A stretch of DNA of 64,000 nucleotides from Clostridium sp. SM-530-WT-3G. GTDB taxonomy: Bacteria; Bacillota; Clostridia; Clostridiales; Clostridiaceae. The DNA lies in assembly GCF_012843905.1 (NCBI RefSeq), contig NZ_JABAGC010000003.1, forward strand, positions 1 through 64,000, in the 5' to 3' direction. Numbering within the stretch: position 1 is the stretch's first letter; the number at the start of each line of letters is the position of its first letter. A model generated the notes under the pieces. It ran no database searches. It saw only the letters and a list, made by a program, of their open reading frames with translations, and had not been told where the DNA came from. Both the position numbers and the translations under genes were made by a program. This document shows, piece by piece, positions 45,363-54,199 of this stretch.

Positions 45363-45502
45363 CAGAGGTGTACTCACAGAGTAAGTTCGAGAAACAAAAT
45401 GTGAAATTTTGAACATTACTTAAGGAAATACCTCCTCATATTCATTCGGATGTATAAGTTCCACCAAACCAAAAGCAAGTTTTAGGGTGTCACTTATGAT
45501 TT
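45363..45502 (-). repeat. Intergenic hairpin repeat element, copy B
   Basis: On the minus strand it reads AAGTGACAC, then TTTGGTGGAACTTA and a GAATATGAG block, matching copy A (42711-42785) in order. It fills most of the cbiT-cbiL gap and contains no gene. Confidence 0.6.
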
Positions 45503-45553
45503 GTATATAAATAATTTAATGTATATTAATTAAAAAGGAGAGAAAATTAAACT

Positions 45554-46219
45554 ATGGCAACATTATACGGAATAGGCGTTGGCCCTGGGGATAAAGAATT
45601 ATTAACAGTAAAAGCTGTTAGAATAATTGAAAGCTGTGACGTAGTAGTAGCGCCAAGTGCTACAGAAGGTGGAGAAAGTATAGCACTTGAAACAGCTAGA
45701 GATTATATAAAAGAAGGAACAGAAGTTGTTGTGAAACACTTCCCAATGGGGAAAAAGGATAGAGTTTTAAAGGCTTTAGAAGCATATGAGTTTATTGAAT
45801 CAAAACTTAGAGAAGGAAAAAATGTTGCCTTTTTAACTATAGGAGATCCATATGTGTACAGTACATATATTCATATGCTTACTCATATGAGAGAAGATGG
45901 ATTTGAAGTTGTTACAGTTCCAGGAATAACTTCATTCTGTGCAGCAGCAAGCTTAGTTGATAGAACTTTAGTAATAGGAAATGAAAAACTTGTAATAATG
46001 CCAGCTACAAAGGTTAAAGAAATTACAGATGAAAAATTCATAGTAATTATGAAAGTATATAAGCATGAAGAAGAGGTAATAGATGTACTAGAAGAAAAAG
46101 GCTTTGATTATGTATATGCAAGTAGAGTAGGAAGAGAAGGCCAATTAGTTCTTACAGATAGAGAAGAGATTCTTAAAGTAAGAGATTATATGTCTTTAAT
46201 AATAGCAAGCAGAAAGTAA
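45554..46219 (+). CDS. cbiL: Cobalt-precorrin-2 C20-methyltransferase
   Basis: First ring methylation after cobalt insertion. 221 residues with GIGVGPGDKELLTVKAVRII, then AFLTIGDPYVYSTYIHM and VPGITSFCAAASL. The FLTIGDPYVYST block is characteristic of the C20 enzymes. ATG with AAAGGAGAG. Followed by an AGTTAAC repeat patch. Confidence 0.93.
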   Translation: MATLYGIGVGPGDKELLTVKAVRIIESCDVVVAPSATEGGESIALETARDYIKEGTEVVVKHFPMGKKDRVLKALEAYEFIESKLREGKNVAFLTIGDPYVYSTYIHMLTHMREDGFEVVTVPGITSFCAAASLVDRTLVIGNEKLVIMPATKVKEITDEKFIVIMKVYKHEEEVIDVLEEKGFDYVYASRVGREGQLVLTDREEILKVRDYMSLIIASRK

Positions 46220-46283
46220 AACAGTTAACAGTTAGCAGTTGAAGGAATAAAACAATAGCAGTTAACTGTTAACTCTCAACTGA
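46220..46283. repeat. AGTTAAC repeat patch, cbiL-cbiF gap
   Basis: CAGTTAACAGTTAGCAGTTG (46221-46240) and an inverted version (46258-46282) face each other. Related patches are at 48056-48078, 49598-49733 and 52217-52244. Confidence 0.65.
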
Positions 46284-46303
46284 ACGAAAGGATTGAGGTT
46301 AAA

Positions 46304-47068
46304 GTGATTTATTTTATAGGAGCAGGCCCAGGTGCCACAGATTTAATTACAGTAAGAGGTAGAGATTTATTAGAAAGAGCTGAAGTTGTTATATATGCAG
46401 GTTCATTAGTATCTAAAGAACATTTAGAGTATTGTAGACCAGATGCTAAAATATATAACTCGGCTGGAATGACTCTTGAAGATGTTATGGAAATTATGAC
46501 TATGGAAGAGCAAATGGGTAAATTAGTAGTAAGATTACATACAGGTGACCCAAGTATTTATGGAGCTATAAGAGAGCAAATGGTAGAGCTTGATAGAGTA
46601 GGAATAGAATATGAAGTAGTTCCAGGAGTAAGTTCTTTTACAGGAGCAGCTGCTGCAATAAATAGAGAGTTTACACTTCCAGGTGTAACTCAAACTGTAA
46701 TACTTACAAGAGTTGAAGGAAGAACTCCAGTACCAGAAACTGAAGATTTAGAAAAATTAGCTTCTATAGGAGCTTCTATGGCTATATTCCTTTCAATTTC
46801 TATGATTGACAAGGTTGTAGAAAAGTTAAAGAAGGGATATAAAAAGAATGTTGCTATAGCAGTAGTTGAAAGAGCAACATGGCCAGATCAAAGAGTAATA
46901 ATGGGGCACTTAGATGATATAGCTGAAAAGGTTAAAGAAAAAAATATTACTAAGTGTGCTCAAATACTTGTTGGGGATTTCTTAGATAGTGATTTTGAAA
47001 AGAGTCTTTTATATGATAAGAGCTTTTCACATATGTTTAGAGATGCACAAGTAGAGGATGCAGATTAA
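46304..47068 (+). CDS. cbiF: Cobalt-precorrin-4 C11-methyltransferase
   Basis: SAM-dependent methylation at C11. 254 residues. FIGAGPGATDLITVRGRDLL at the N terminus, LHTGDPSIYGAIREQM, VVPGVSSFTGAAAAINREFT and VERATWPDQ are CbiF/CobM blocks. GTG start with AAGGATTGAGG upstream. Its stop overlaps the cbiG start by one base. Confidence 0.94.
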   Translation: MIYFIGAGPGATDLITVRGRDLLERAEVVIYAGSLVSKEHLEYCRPDAKIYNSAGMTLEDVMEIMTMEEQMGKLVVRLHTGDPSIYGAIREQMVELDRVGIEYEVVPGVSSFTGAAAAINREFTLPGVTQTVILTRVEGRTPVPETEDLEKLASIGASMAIFLSISMIDKVVEKLKKGYKKNVAIAVVERATWPDQRVIMGHLDDIAEKVKEKNITKCAQILVGDFLDSDFEKSLLYDKSFSHMFRDAQVEDAD

Positions 47069-48078
47069 TGATGGGTATAGTATGTCCTTCACCAAAGGGG
47101 CAGGAGATTGCATTTAAGCTTCAAAAGAGTTTGAATGCAACTCTTTATTTAAAGGAAAATAGTAATTTTAAATTAGATGAAGCAGCTAAAAAGGCTATGG
47201 AAGAATGTGATGGAATAATATTTATTTCATCTACAGGAATAGCTGTAAGAGCAATAGCTCCATACATACAAAAGAAAGATAAGGATCCAGGAGTTGTAGT
47301 TGTTGATTTATCAGCTAAATATGCCATAAATATTTTAAGTGGTCATTTAGGTGGAGGTAATGAGCTTACTTTAAAGGTCGCAGAAATATTAGGTGCTCAG
47401 CCAATTATAACTACTGCAACAGATAATATGAATATTATAGGCCCTGATATGATAGCTAAAAGGTATAATCTTATTATTGATAACTTAAAAATTGCTAAAG
47501 ATATTGCAGCACTTCTTGTTGATAACAAAGTAGTAGGTATTAAAGATGATTATAATTTAGTTGAAATAACTAAGGGTTATGAAAAAATAGATGAAATAAA
47601 AGAAGATTCTATATGGATTACTAATAAGATTAAAGCTGAAAATGTAGAAAGCAACAAAGCTTATAATATAGATTATTCAAAAGTTCTTAAGCTTATAAAA
47701 CAAGATATAGTTCTCGGAATAGGTGCAAGAAGAAATACACCTTTTGAAAAGCTTAAAAAGTTTATTGAAGAATCTCTTATTAAATATAATATAGATATAA
47801 AAGCTGTAAACAAGATAGTTTCAGTAGATGTAAAGAAGGATGAGCAGGGAATAATAGAACTTGCAGAATATTTAGGATGTCCTTTTATTACATTTACAAG
47901 GGATGAAATAAGAACAGTTCAAGATAAATTCGAGGGAAGTCCATTTGTATTTAAGACTCTTGGAATAACAGGAGTATGTGAACCTTCAGTGGACCTTGCT
48001 GGAGCAGAAATTCTTGAAGGCAAGATTAAGCATGATGGAATGACGTTGGCGATTGGACAGTTAACAGTTAACAAGTAA
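47068..48078 (+). CDS. cbiG: Cobalt-precorrin-5A hydrolase
   Basis: Opens the delta-lactone and releases acetaldehyde. 336 residues. N-terminal GIVCPSPKGQEIAFKL and FISSTGIAVRAIAPYI; the middle has LSGHLGGGNELTLKVA; the C terminus has GIGARRNTPFEKLKKFI, then VCEPSVDLAGAEIL. Its final codons (LTVNK) are written in AGTTAACAGTTAACAAG, part of the repeat family, so the repeat has replaced or extended the 3' end. Confidence 0.93.
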   Translation: MMGIVCPSPKGQEIAFKLQKSLNATLYLKENSNFKLDEAAKKAMEECDGIIFISSTGIAVRAIAPYIQKKDKDPGVVVVDLSAKYAINILSGHLGGGNELTLKVAEILGAQPIITTATDNMNIIGPDMIAKRYNLIIDNLKIAKDIAALLVDNKVVGIKDDYNLVEITKGYEKIDEIKEDSIWITNKIKAENVESNKAYNIDYSKVLKLIKQDIVLGIGARRNTPFEKLKKFIEESLIKYNIDIKAVNKIVSVDVKKDEQGIIELAEYLGCPFITFTRDEIRTVQDKFEGSPFVFKTLGITGVCEPSVDLAGAEILEGKIKHDGMTLAIGQLTVNK

Positions 48079-48112
48079 CCTCAAGAAAAATAAGTTAGGA
48101 AGTGATTTTATT

Positions 48113-48847
48113 ATGGGAAAATTAAGAGTTATAGGAATTGGACCTGGAAGTATTGAAAATATGACTTTAAGAGCGTATAAAGCAATTGAAAATAGTGATG
48201 TTATAGTTGGATACAATAAATACATAGATATGATAAAAGAACTAGTAGAAGGTAAAGAACTTTATTCTACAGGTATGATGGGAGAAGAAGCAAGATGCAA
48301 ACAAGCTTTAGAATTATCTAAAGATAAAGATGTTGCTTTAATCAGTACTGGTGATGCTGGAATATATGGAATGGCTGGACTTATTCTTGAAATGAAGGAT
48401 GATGAAGATGTTGAAATAATTCCAGGAATTACAGCTTCAAGTGCAGCAGGTTCTGTAGTAGGGGCTCCACTTATGCACGATAACTGTAATATAAGCTTAA
48501 GTGATTTAATGACTCCATATGATGAAATTAAAAAGAGAGTTAAATGTGCAGCTGAAAGTGATTTCATAATTTCTTTATACAATCCAAAGAGTAAGGGAAG
48601 ACCACATTACTTAAGAGAATGTATTGATATAATAAAAGAATTCAGAAAAGATGATACTCCAATTGCTGTAGTTAAACATGCGTTAAGAGATGGTCAGGAA
48701 GTAACACTTACGACTATAGGTGAATTTGATGATAGTATTGTAGATATGATGTCTATAGTAATTGTAGGAAATACTAAAAGCTATTATAAGAATGGAAGTT
48801 TTATAACTCCTAGAGGATATAACAATAAGAAAAGAGATATGAAATAA
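48113..48847 (+). CDS. cbiH: Cobalt-precorrin-3B C17-methyltransferase
   Basis: Methylates C17 and drives ring contraction. 244 residues with GIGPGSIENMTLRAYKAI, ALISTGDAGIYGMAGLI, GITASSAAGSVVGAPLMHD and FIISLYNPKSKGRPHYL, all typical of CbiH/CobJ. ATG preceded by AGGAAGTG. It overlaps cbiJ by one base. Confidence 0.94.
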   Translation: MGKLRVIGIGPGSIENMTLRAYKAIENSDVIVGYNKYIDMIKELVEGKELYSTGMMGEEARCKQALELSKDKDVALISTGDAGIYGMAGLILEMKDDEDVEIIPGITASSAAGSVVGAPLMHDNCNISLSDLMTPYDEIKKRVKCAAESDFIISLYNPKSKGRPHYLRECIDIIKEFRKDDTPIAVVKHALRDGQEVTLTTIGEFDDSIVDMMSIVIVGNTKSYYKNGSFITPRGYNNKKRDMK

Positions 48848-49620
48848 TGATAGGTTTTATACTTGGAACATCAGAAGGAAGAAAAATATTATCCCTAATG
48901 AATGAATTTACTGATGATATAGCAGTAAGTACAGCAACGTCATATGGTGGACAGCTTCTTGAAAACTACAAGATTAAAGAATTAAATACAAAACCACTTA
49001 ATAAGGAAGAAATGATAGAGTGGCTTAAGAAGAATAATATTAATATTTTAGTTGATGGATCACACCCATATGCTGCTGTAGTAACAGAGAATGCTATGGA
49101 ATGTTGCAAAGAGCTTGGTATAAAATACATAAGATACGAGAGAAAAGGTGTTCTTGAAAATGATAGTGGTGAAGATATCATAAGAGTTAATAATTATGAT
49201 GAAGCAATAGAATATATAAAATCATCTGTTAAAGGAAATGTATTAAATACTACAGGCGGTAATAATGTAACTAAATTTGTAGATATGGATTTTGATTACA
49301 GAGTAATACACAGAATACTTCCATCACCAGCAGTTCTTACAAAGATCGTAGATGCAGGTGTAAAGATTAAAGATATAATTGCTATGCAGGGGCCAATATC
49401 ATATGAAGTTGAAAAAGCATTTATTCATCAATTTGACATTAAAGCTATAATTATGAAAGATAGCGGAATAGAAGGCGGAGTATTAGAAAAAATAAATGCT
49501 GCCAGAGAATGTCATGCTAAGATAATATTAATAGAGAGAACTAAATTTGAATATAATATAGAGTTTAATGATCCAGAAAGCCTGGTAAAAAAGTTGAAGC
49601 AGTTAGTAGTTAGCAAGTAA
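48847..49620 (+). CDS. cbiJ: Cobalt-precorrin-6A reductase
   Basis: Reduces the macrocycle at C18/C19 using NAD(P)H. 257 residues with FILGTSEGRKILSL, ILVDGSHPYAAVVTENA, LNTTGGNNVTKFVD, HRILPSPAVL and IIAMQGPISYEVEKA with IIMKDSGIEGG. The end (QLVVSK) is encoded by AGTTAGTAGTTAGC repeat sequence, as in cbiG. Confidence 0.92.
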   Translation: MIGFILGTSEGRKILSLMNEFTDDIAVSTATSYGGQLLENYKIKELNTKPLNKEEMIEWLKKNNINILVDGSHPYAAVVTENAMECCKELGIKYIRYERKGVLENDSGEDIIRVNNYDEAIEYIKSSVKGNVLNTTGGNNVTKFVDMDFDYRVIHRILPSPAVLTKIVDAGVKIKDIIAMQGPISYEVEKAFIHQFDIKAIIMKDSGIEGGVLEKINAARECHAKIILIERTKFEYNIEFNDPESLVKKLKQLVVSK

Positions 49621-49733
49621 TTAGTGCAGTTAACAGTTAACGGTTAACAGTGAACAGTTATAGGATGAAATTCTTGAAGAATTTCTGTAAATTATATTTT
49701 AAGAAACTGTTAATTTTTACTTGTTAACTGAGA
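49598..49733. repeat. AGTTAAC repeat patch, cbiJ-cobT gap
   Basis: Several copies of (C)AGTTAAC-like units at 49598-49660 and an inverted patch (TTACTTGTTAACTG) at 49719-49732. The first units lie inside the end of cbiJ. Confidence 0.65.
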
Positions 49734-49746
49734 AGGTGGGGTAAAA

Positions 49747-50844
49747 ATGAATAATATAGAACTTTTAAATAGTATAATAAGCAATATTAAAGATGTAGAT
49801 AAAGAGGCATTAAAAAAAGCAGATGAAAGAATGACTTCTCTTGTAAAACCGTTAAAAAGTCTTGGAAAGTTGGAAGATATGGCTATAAAACTTGCTGGTA
49901 TTACTGGAAAGGTTAAAAATAATATTGATAAAAAAGTTGTTATAATAATGAGCTCTGATAATGGTGTAGTAGAAGAGGGGGTTGCTTCTGCCCCTCAAAG
50001 CGTGACATTATCTCAGACAATTAATTTTACAAAGGGCTTAACAGGTGTTGCAGTATTAGCAAAAGCTAATAATACAGATCTTATGGTAGTTGATGTTGGA
50101 GTGAATTGTGACTTTGAATGTCCAGGAGTAATCAATAGAAAAGTACGAAAGTCTACAAGTAATATGGCTAAAGGGTCAGCTATGACTTATGAAGAATGTA
50201 TAAAAGCAGTTCTTGTAGGAATAGACTGTGTAAAAGATGCCAAGGATAAGGGATATGATATTGTAGGAGTAGGTGAAATGGGCATTGGCAACACCTCAAC
50301 AAGTAGTGCAGTATTATGTGCACTTACAGACTGCAAAGTAAAAGATGTTGTTGGAAGAGGTGCAGGAATAACTGATGCAGCTTATGCTAAAAAAATATCT
50401 GTAGTTAAAAAAGCATTAGAAATAAATAATCCAGATAAAAATAATCCATTAGATGTTATTTCTAAAGTTGGGGGATTTGATATTGCAGCTATGACAGGAG
50501 TATTTATAGGAGCAGCTTATTATAAAATTCCTGTTGTTATAGATGGATTAATATCTGTGGTTGCAGCATTATGTGCGTATAGATTAAATAATAAATGCAG
50601 GGATTATATGTTTACATCTCATATATCAAAAGAAATAGGATTTAAGACTGCTATGAGTGAGCTTGGATTAAGTTCTATACTTGATTTGAATATGGGACTT
50701 GGTGAAGGTAGTGGATGTCCATTAGCATTTTCTATTATGGATAGTGCATGTGCAGTTATGAATAATATGGCTACTTTTGAAGAGGCTGAAATAAATGATA
50801 AGTATTTAGATGAACTTAAACGTCTAGATAATAAAGGTGTTTAA
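49747..50844 (+). CDS. cobT: Nicotinate-nucleotide:dimethylbenzimidazole phosphoribosyltransferase
   Basis: Activates the lower-ligand base as its alpha-ribotide. 365 residues. Motifs: ERMTSLVKPLKSLGKLEDMA, SSDNGVVEEGVASAPQSVT, GEMGIGNTSTSSAVL, VGRGAGITD and LNMGLGEGSGCPLAFSIM with the catalytic Glu. ATG with AAGGTGGGG. A 320-base gap separates it from cobO, so an internal promoter is possible there. Confidence 0.95.
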   Translation: MNNIELLNSIISNIKDVDKEALKKADERMTSLVKPLKSLGKLEDMAIKLAGITGKVKNNIDKKVVIIMSSDNGVVEEGVASAPQSVTLSQTINFTKGLTGVAVLAKANNTDLMVVDVGVNCDFECPGVINRKVRKSTSNMAKGSAMTYEECIKAVLVGIDCVKDAKDKGYDIVGVGEMGIGNTSTSSAVLCALTDCKVKDVVGRGAGITDAAYAKKISVVKKALEINNPDKNNPLDVISKVGGFDIAAMTGVFIGAAYYKIPVVIDGLISVVAALCAYRLNNKCRDYMFTSHISKEIGFKTAMSELGLSSILDLNMGLGEGSGCPLAFSIMDSACAVMNNMATFEEAEINDKYLDELKRLDNKGV

Positions 50845-51163
50845 TATTATAGTGAATTTTTAATAATATGGTAGTTTATTTGGAGGTTTTATAATTATAT
50901 TGTAAATTCAGTCTATTGAATTCAATATTGTTGGATAATATAATTTAAGTAGATAAGTAATATTTATTCTTACCATAGGAATTAAATTACCTAAATAGTT
51001 TATAATATAATCATTAAAAAATTTATAGTAAGATATATGGTATAATTGATTAGTTTTGTTATAAAAGACAAAAGATGAAATGAATAATTTATGATTTAAG
51101 CTGATGTAATAATATTTGCATAAAGCATAAATTGATACTTTATACGAAAGGGCTGAATATACA
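50845..51163. other. AT-rich gap between cobT and cobO
   Basis: No gene, repeat patch or strong hairpin is seen. GGTATAAT at 51039-51046 could be a -10 element of an internal promoter. The cobO ribosome site is at the right end. Confidence 0.4.
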
Positions 51164-51694
51164 ATGGAACTTGGATTAATTCATATTTACTGTGGAGATG
51201 GAAAAGGAAAAACAACTGCTGCTATGGGACTTGGAATGAGAGCTGCAGGAAGAGATAAAAAAGTGTTATTAACACAGTTTTTAAAAGATAATGATAGCGG
51301 AGAATTAAATTCTATAGAAAAGCTTGGAGATAATTTCGTAGTACTTAAGGGAGACCCAGTTAAAAAGTTCTTTAAGTTTATGAGTCCTGAAGAGCAAATG
51401 GTAACAAGAAATGAACATATAGCAAGGTTTAGAGCTGTAGCTAAGAAAGCATCAGATGAAAATTTTGATTTATTAATTATGGATGAGCTTGTAGCATCTA
51501 TTAATAATGGACTTATTCCTCTTGAAGAAGTTATTGAATTTTTAGAAGAAAAACCAGATACATTAGAAGTAGTAATGACAGGAAGGAATCCTGATCCAAA
51601 GTTAATAGAACTTGCAGATTATGTATCTGAAATAAAGGCTGTAAAACATCCATATGAAAAAGGAATAAATGCTAGAGTGGGAATAGAAAAATAA
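51164..51694 (+). CDS. cobO: Cob(I)yrinic acid a,c-diamide adenosyltransferase
   Basis: Transfers the adenosyl group from ATP to the reduced cobalt. 176 residues, the BtuR/CobA/CobO family: IHIYCGDGKGKTTAAMGLGM is its P-loop, followed by VLLTQFLKDNDSGEL, DLLIMDELVASINNGLI and TGRNPDPKLIELADYVSEI. ATG with AAAGGGCTG. Four bases before cobU, so co-translated. Confidence 0.94.
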   Translation: MELGLIHIYCGDGKGKTTAAMGLGMRAAGRDKKVLLTQFLKDNDSGELNSIEKLGDNFVVLKGDPVKKFFKFMSPEEQMVTRNEHIARFRAVAKKASDENFDLLIMDELVASINNGLIPLEEVIEFLEEKPDTLEVVMTGRNPDPKLIELADYVSEIKAVKHPYEKGINARVGIEK

Positions 51695-51698
51695 GATT

Positions 51699-52217
51699 AT
51701 GAAGTATTTAATTGTGGGTGGATCTAAAAGCGGAAAATCAGATATAGCAGAAAGAATTTCATTAGAATTAAATGAAAATAAAGTTGTATATATAGCAACT
51801 ATGAAGCCTTATGATGATGAAGATAAGAAAAGAATAGAAGCTCATATAAAAAAGAGATATGGCCGTAATTTTATTACTATAGAAAAGCATAAGAATATTG
51901 ATGAAGTGTGTGGTTCTATTAATAGGTGTGATACTGTTTTAATAGACAGCACCACTTCTCTTTTAAATAATGAAATGTTTAATGGCAGAACTATTAATAA
52001 TAATGCTGGAGACAAGATAGTAAGTGATTTAAAAAAGATTATGGCTAAAGTGTGCAATACGATTATAGTTTCAGATTATATTTTTAATGATTCAATTGAA
52101 TATGATGAAGTAACTGAGAATTATAAAAAACAACTTGCACTAATTAATAAGAAATTAGCAGAGTGCTGCGATAAAGTAATTGAATGTACTTTTGGAACAC
52201 AAAAAGAATGGAAGTGA
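51699..52217 (+). CDS. cobU: Adenosylcobinamide kinase / guanylyltransferase
   Basis: Phosphorylates adenosylcobinamide and attaches GMP. 172 residues with P-loop VGGSKSGKSDIAERI (6-20), YIATMKPYDDEDKKRIEAHI, and VLIDSTTSLLNNEMF in the Walker B position. The C-terminal VSDYIFNDSIEYDEVTENYK replaces the usual SNEVG..IVP block. A second, P-loop-less CobU relative lies at 53111. Confidence 0.9.
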   Translation: MKYLIVGGSKSGKSDIAERISLELNENKVVYIATMKPYDDEDKKRIEAHIKKRYGRNFITIEKHKNIDEVCGSINRCDTVLIDSTTSLLNNEMFNGRTINNNAGDKIVSDLKKIMAKVCNTIIVSDYIFNDSIEYDEVTENYKKQLALINKKLAECCDKVIECTFGTQKEWK

Positions 52218-52244
52218 TCTCAGTTAACTAGTAACTGAGAAGTT
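52217..52244. repeat. AGTTAAC-type hairpin before cobS
   Basis: CTCAGTTA and TAACTGAG form a perfect 8-bp stem around CTAG-containing sequence in the short cobU-cobS gap. Confidence 0.6.
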
Positions 52245-52252
52245 GGTGGTTT

Positions 52253-53008
52253 ATGAAGAAATATTATAAAAGTTTTATTATGGCTTTAAGCATGTTTACG
52301 ATAATACCTACTCCATATATTGAATGGGATGATGAAGGGGTAAAAAACATGATGAAGTTTTATCCTTTAGTAGGGATTATAATTGGATGTATATGGAGTG
52401 TGATTTATTATTTTATCACACTTTTTAATTGTTCATTAATACTTAAAAGTGCAATTGTAATGATGGTTCCTTTTATTATAACTGGAATGTTACATTTAGA
52501 TGGTTTTATGGATGTATGTGATGCCATTTTATCGAGAAGAGATAAAGCTGAAAAGCTTAGGATTTTAAAAGATTCGACTATAGGGGCATTTGCAGTTGTA
52601 TCTATAATAATGTTGTTTTTTATTCAGTTTGGATGTGTATATTCTATATTGGCTAAAAATATGCCTGTGTATGTATTTTTGCTGCTTCCTGTTATTTCTA
52701 GAACGTTGGTATGTTTTTTCTTAGTATCGATAGTAACGATAAAGGAAAGTTCTCTGGGAACTTATTTTAAAAAGGGAACAGGAATAGCTGATAAAGTACT
52801 TATGGCAATAATATTTATTATATGCGCTGTAATAAGTTACTTTATTTTTGGATATGAGGGATTATTATCAGCTTTATTTATAACAATTGGAGTAAGCTTG
52901 AGTGTGTACAAATGTATAAAGGAATTTGGTGGAATATCTGGTGATGTTTCAGGATGTGCATTAGTAGTTGGTGAACTTTTAGGACTATTAGGATTTTGTA
53001 TTTTATAG
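52253..53008 (+). CDS. cobS: Adenosylcobinamide-GDP ribazoletransferase
   Basis: Membrane enzyme joining adenosyl-GDP-cobinamide with alpha-ribazole to make adenosylcobalamin. 251 residues, six or more membrane helices. Motifs: [35 protein letters not shown] with the metal-binding Asp residues, [14 protein letters not shown] and the C-terminal [20 protein letters not shown] with AAGTTGGTGG. Confidence 0.93.
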   Translation: MKKYYKSFIMALSMFTIIPTPYIEWDDEGVKNMMKFYPLVGIIIGCIWSVIYYFITLFNCSLILKSAIVMMVPFIITGMLHLDGFMDVCDAILSRRDKAEKLRILKDSTIGAFAVVSIIMLFFIQFGCVYSILAKNMPVYVFLLLPVISRTLVCFFLVSIVTIKESSLGTYFKKGTGIADKVLMAIIFIICAVISYFIFGYEGLLSALFITIGVSLSVYKCIKEFGGISGDVSGCALVVGELLGLLGFCIL

Positions 53009-53110
53009 GATGTATTTTGCAGTATTTATACAAAAAGCAACATACAAGATTACAAGTTTAATAGTGGGAATTTCATAAATGATTTTAAATAAAATTTTGG
53101 AGATTAATAT

Positions 53111-53494
53111 ATGATATTAGTATTTGGAGGAGCTTATAATGGCAAGATACAATTTGTCATGAATAAGTATAGTTTAAAAGATGAAGATATATTTTTCTGT
53201 AAGGATGAAGTACTTGATTTTAATAAAAAAGTTATATGTGGACTTCATATTTTTACAAAGAAATGTGTACTTAATAATATGGATTCATTAACAGTAATAA
53301 AGGATAATATTGAACTGCTTAAAGATAAGATAATCATATGTGACGAAATAGGAAGTGGTATAGTTCCTATGACTAAAGAGGATAGAATGTGGAGAGAAGA
53401 AAACGGTCGTGTTCTTCAGTATCTATGCCTAAATGCAGATGAAATTTATAGAGTGTTTTTTGGATTAAGTGAAAAACTAATAAAGAATATGTAA
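53111..53494 (+). CDS. CobU-like protein with degenerate P-loop
   Basis: 127 residues. The ending (IICDEIGSGIVPMTKEDRMW, then REENGRVLQYLCLNADEIYR and VFFGL) matches the CobU C terminus. The start LVFGGAYNGKIQFVM aligns with the P-loop but lacks the GKS/T that binds phosphate. It is shorter than CobU by about 45 residues. It carries the block absent from the 51699 CobU, so the two may function together, or this may be a regulatory or dying paralogue. Same strand, within the operon. Confidence 0.8.
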   Translation: MILVFGGAYNGKIQFVMNKYSLKDEDIFFCKDEVLDFNKKVICGLHIFTKKCVLNNMDSLTVIKDNIELLKDKIIICDEIGSGIVPMTKEDRMWREENGRVLQYLCLNADEIYRVFFGLSEKLIKNM

Positions 53495-53561
53495 GCTATG
53501 AGTTATATTACAGAATATTATTAGAAGTTTAGAATAACTAATCTGAGAAAAGAAAGTTGGA

Positions 53562-54197
53562 ATGATTATGAATACTATAAAATTGTACTTAATAAGGCAT
53601 GGAAAGACATACTGTAATGAAAAAAAGCTTTATTCAGGAAAGACTGATGTGGAGCTTTCTGAAAATGGAATAAAAGAGCTTCATAAAAAAGCAGAGAGCT
53701 TTAAATATCCTGAATGTGTTTACTACTTTACAAGTGGTGCAAAGAGAGCAAATAAAACTATTGAAATATTATGTCCAAATAAAAAATATGATGTTCTTAA
53801 AAAGTTATTTGAATATAACTTTGGTGATTTTGAGCTTAAATCATATAATGACTTGAAAGATAAGAAAGAGTACATAGATTGGATAAATGATGAAGAAGGT
53901 AGTATATGCTGTCCTAATGGAGAAAGCAGAGCTCAATTTAAAACTAGAATTAGAGAAGGCTTTTCTGAACTTGTAGATTATTTGCGTGATAATAATATAA
54001 AAACAGCATTAGGAGTAACTCATGGAGGAACTATTGGTATAATACTTGAAACATTATACGATAGTTCTAAAAGGTTTTATGAATGGCAGCCTAAAAATGG
54101 TGATGGGTATGAACTTACTATAAGTTTAGAAAGTAATGATAAGGATGATGAATTTATTAATTTTAGTATAGATGAAGTAAAAAAGATCGGGGAGTAA
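53562..54197 (+). CDS. cobC: Alpha-ribazole phosphatase (histidine phosphatase family)
   Basis: Removes phosphate from alpha-ribazole 5'-phosphate or from adenosylcobalamin phosphate. 211 residues. Catalytic LYLIRHGKTYCNEKKLYSG (phospho-His), a second Arg in TSGAKRANKT, a Glu near YNFGDFELKSYND, and VTHGGTIG. ATG 53562 or 53568 both possible; the ribosome site is weak. Two bases before cbiB. Confidence 0.87.
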   Translation: MIMNTIKLYLIRHGKTYCNEKKLYSGKTDVELSENGIKELHKKAESFKYPECVYYFTSGAKRANKTIEILCPNKKYDVLKKLFEYNFGDFELKSYNDLKDKKEYIDWINDEEGSICCPNGESRAQFKTRIREGFSELVDYLRDNNIKTALGVTHGGTIGIILETLYDSSKRFYEWQPKNGDGYELTISLESNDKDDEFINFSIDEVKKIGE

Positions 54198-54199
54198 TA

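Noticed and set aside
51699-53494. cobU and the CobU-like gene as one gene broken by a rearrangement
   Set aside because: Both frames have their own starts and full independent N termini, and cobS lies intact between them.
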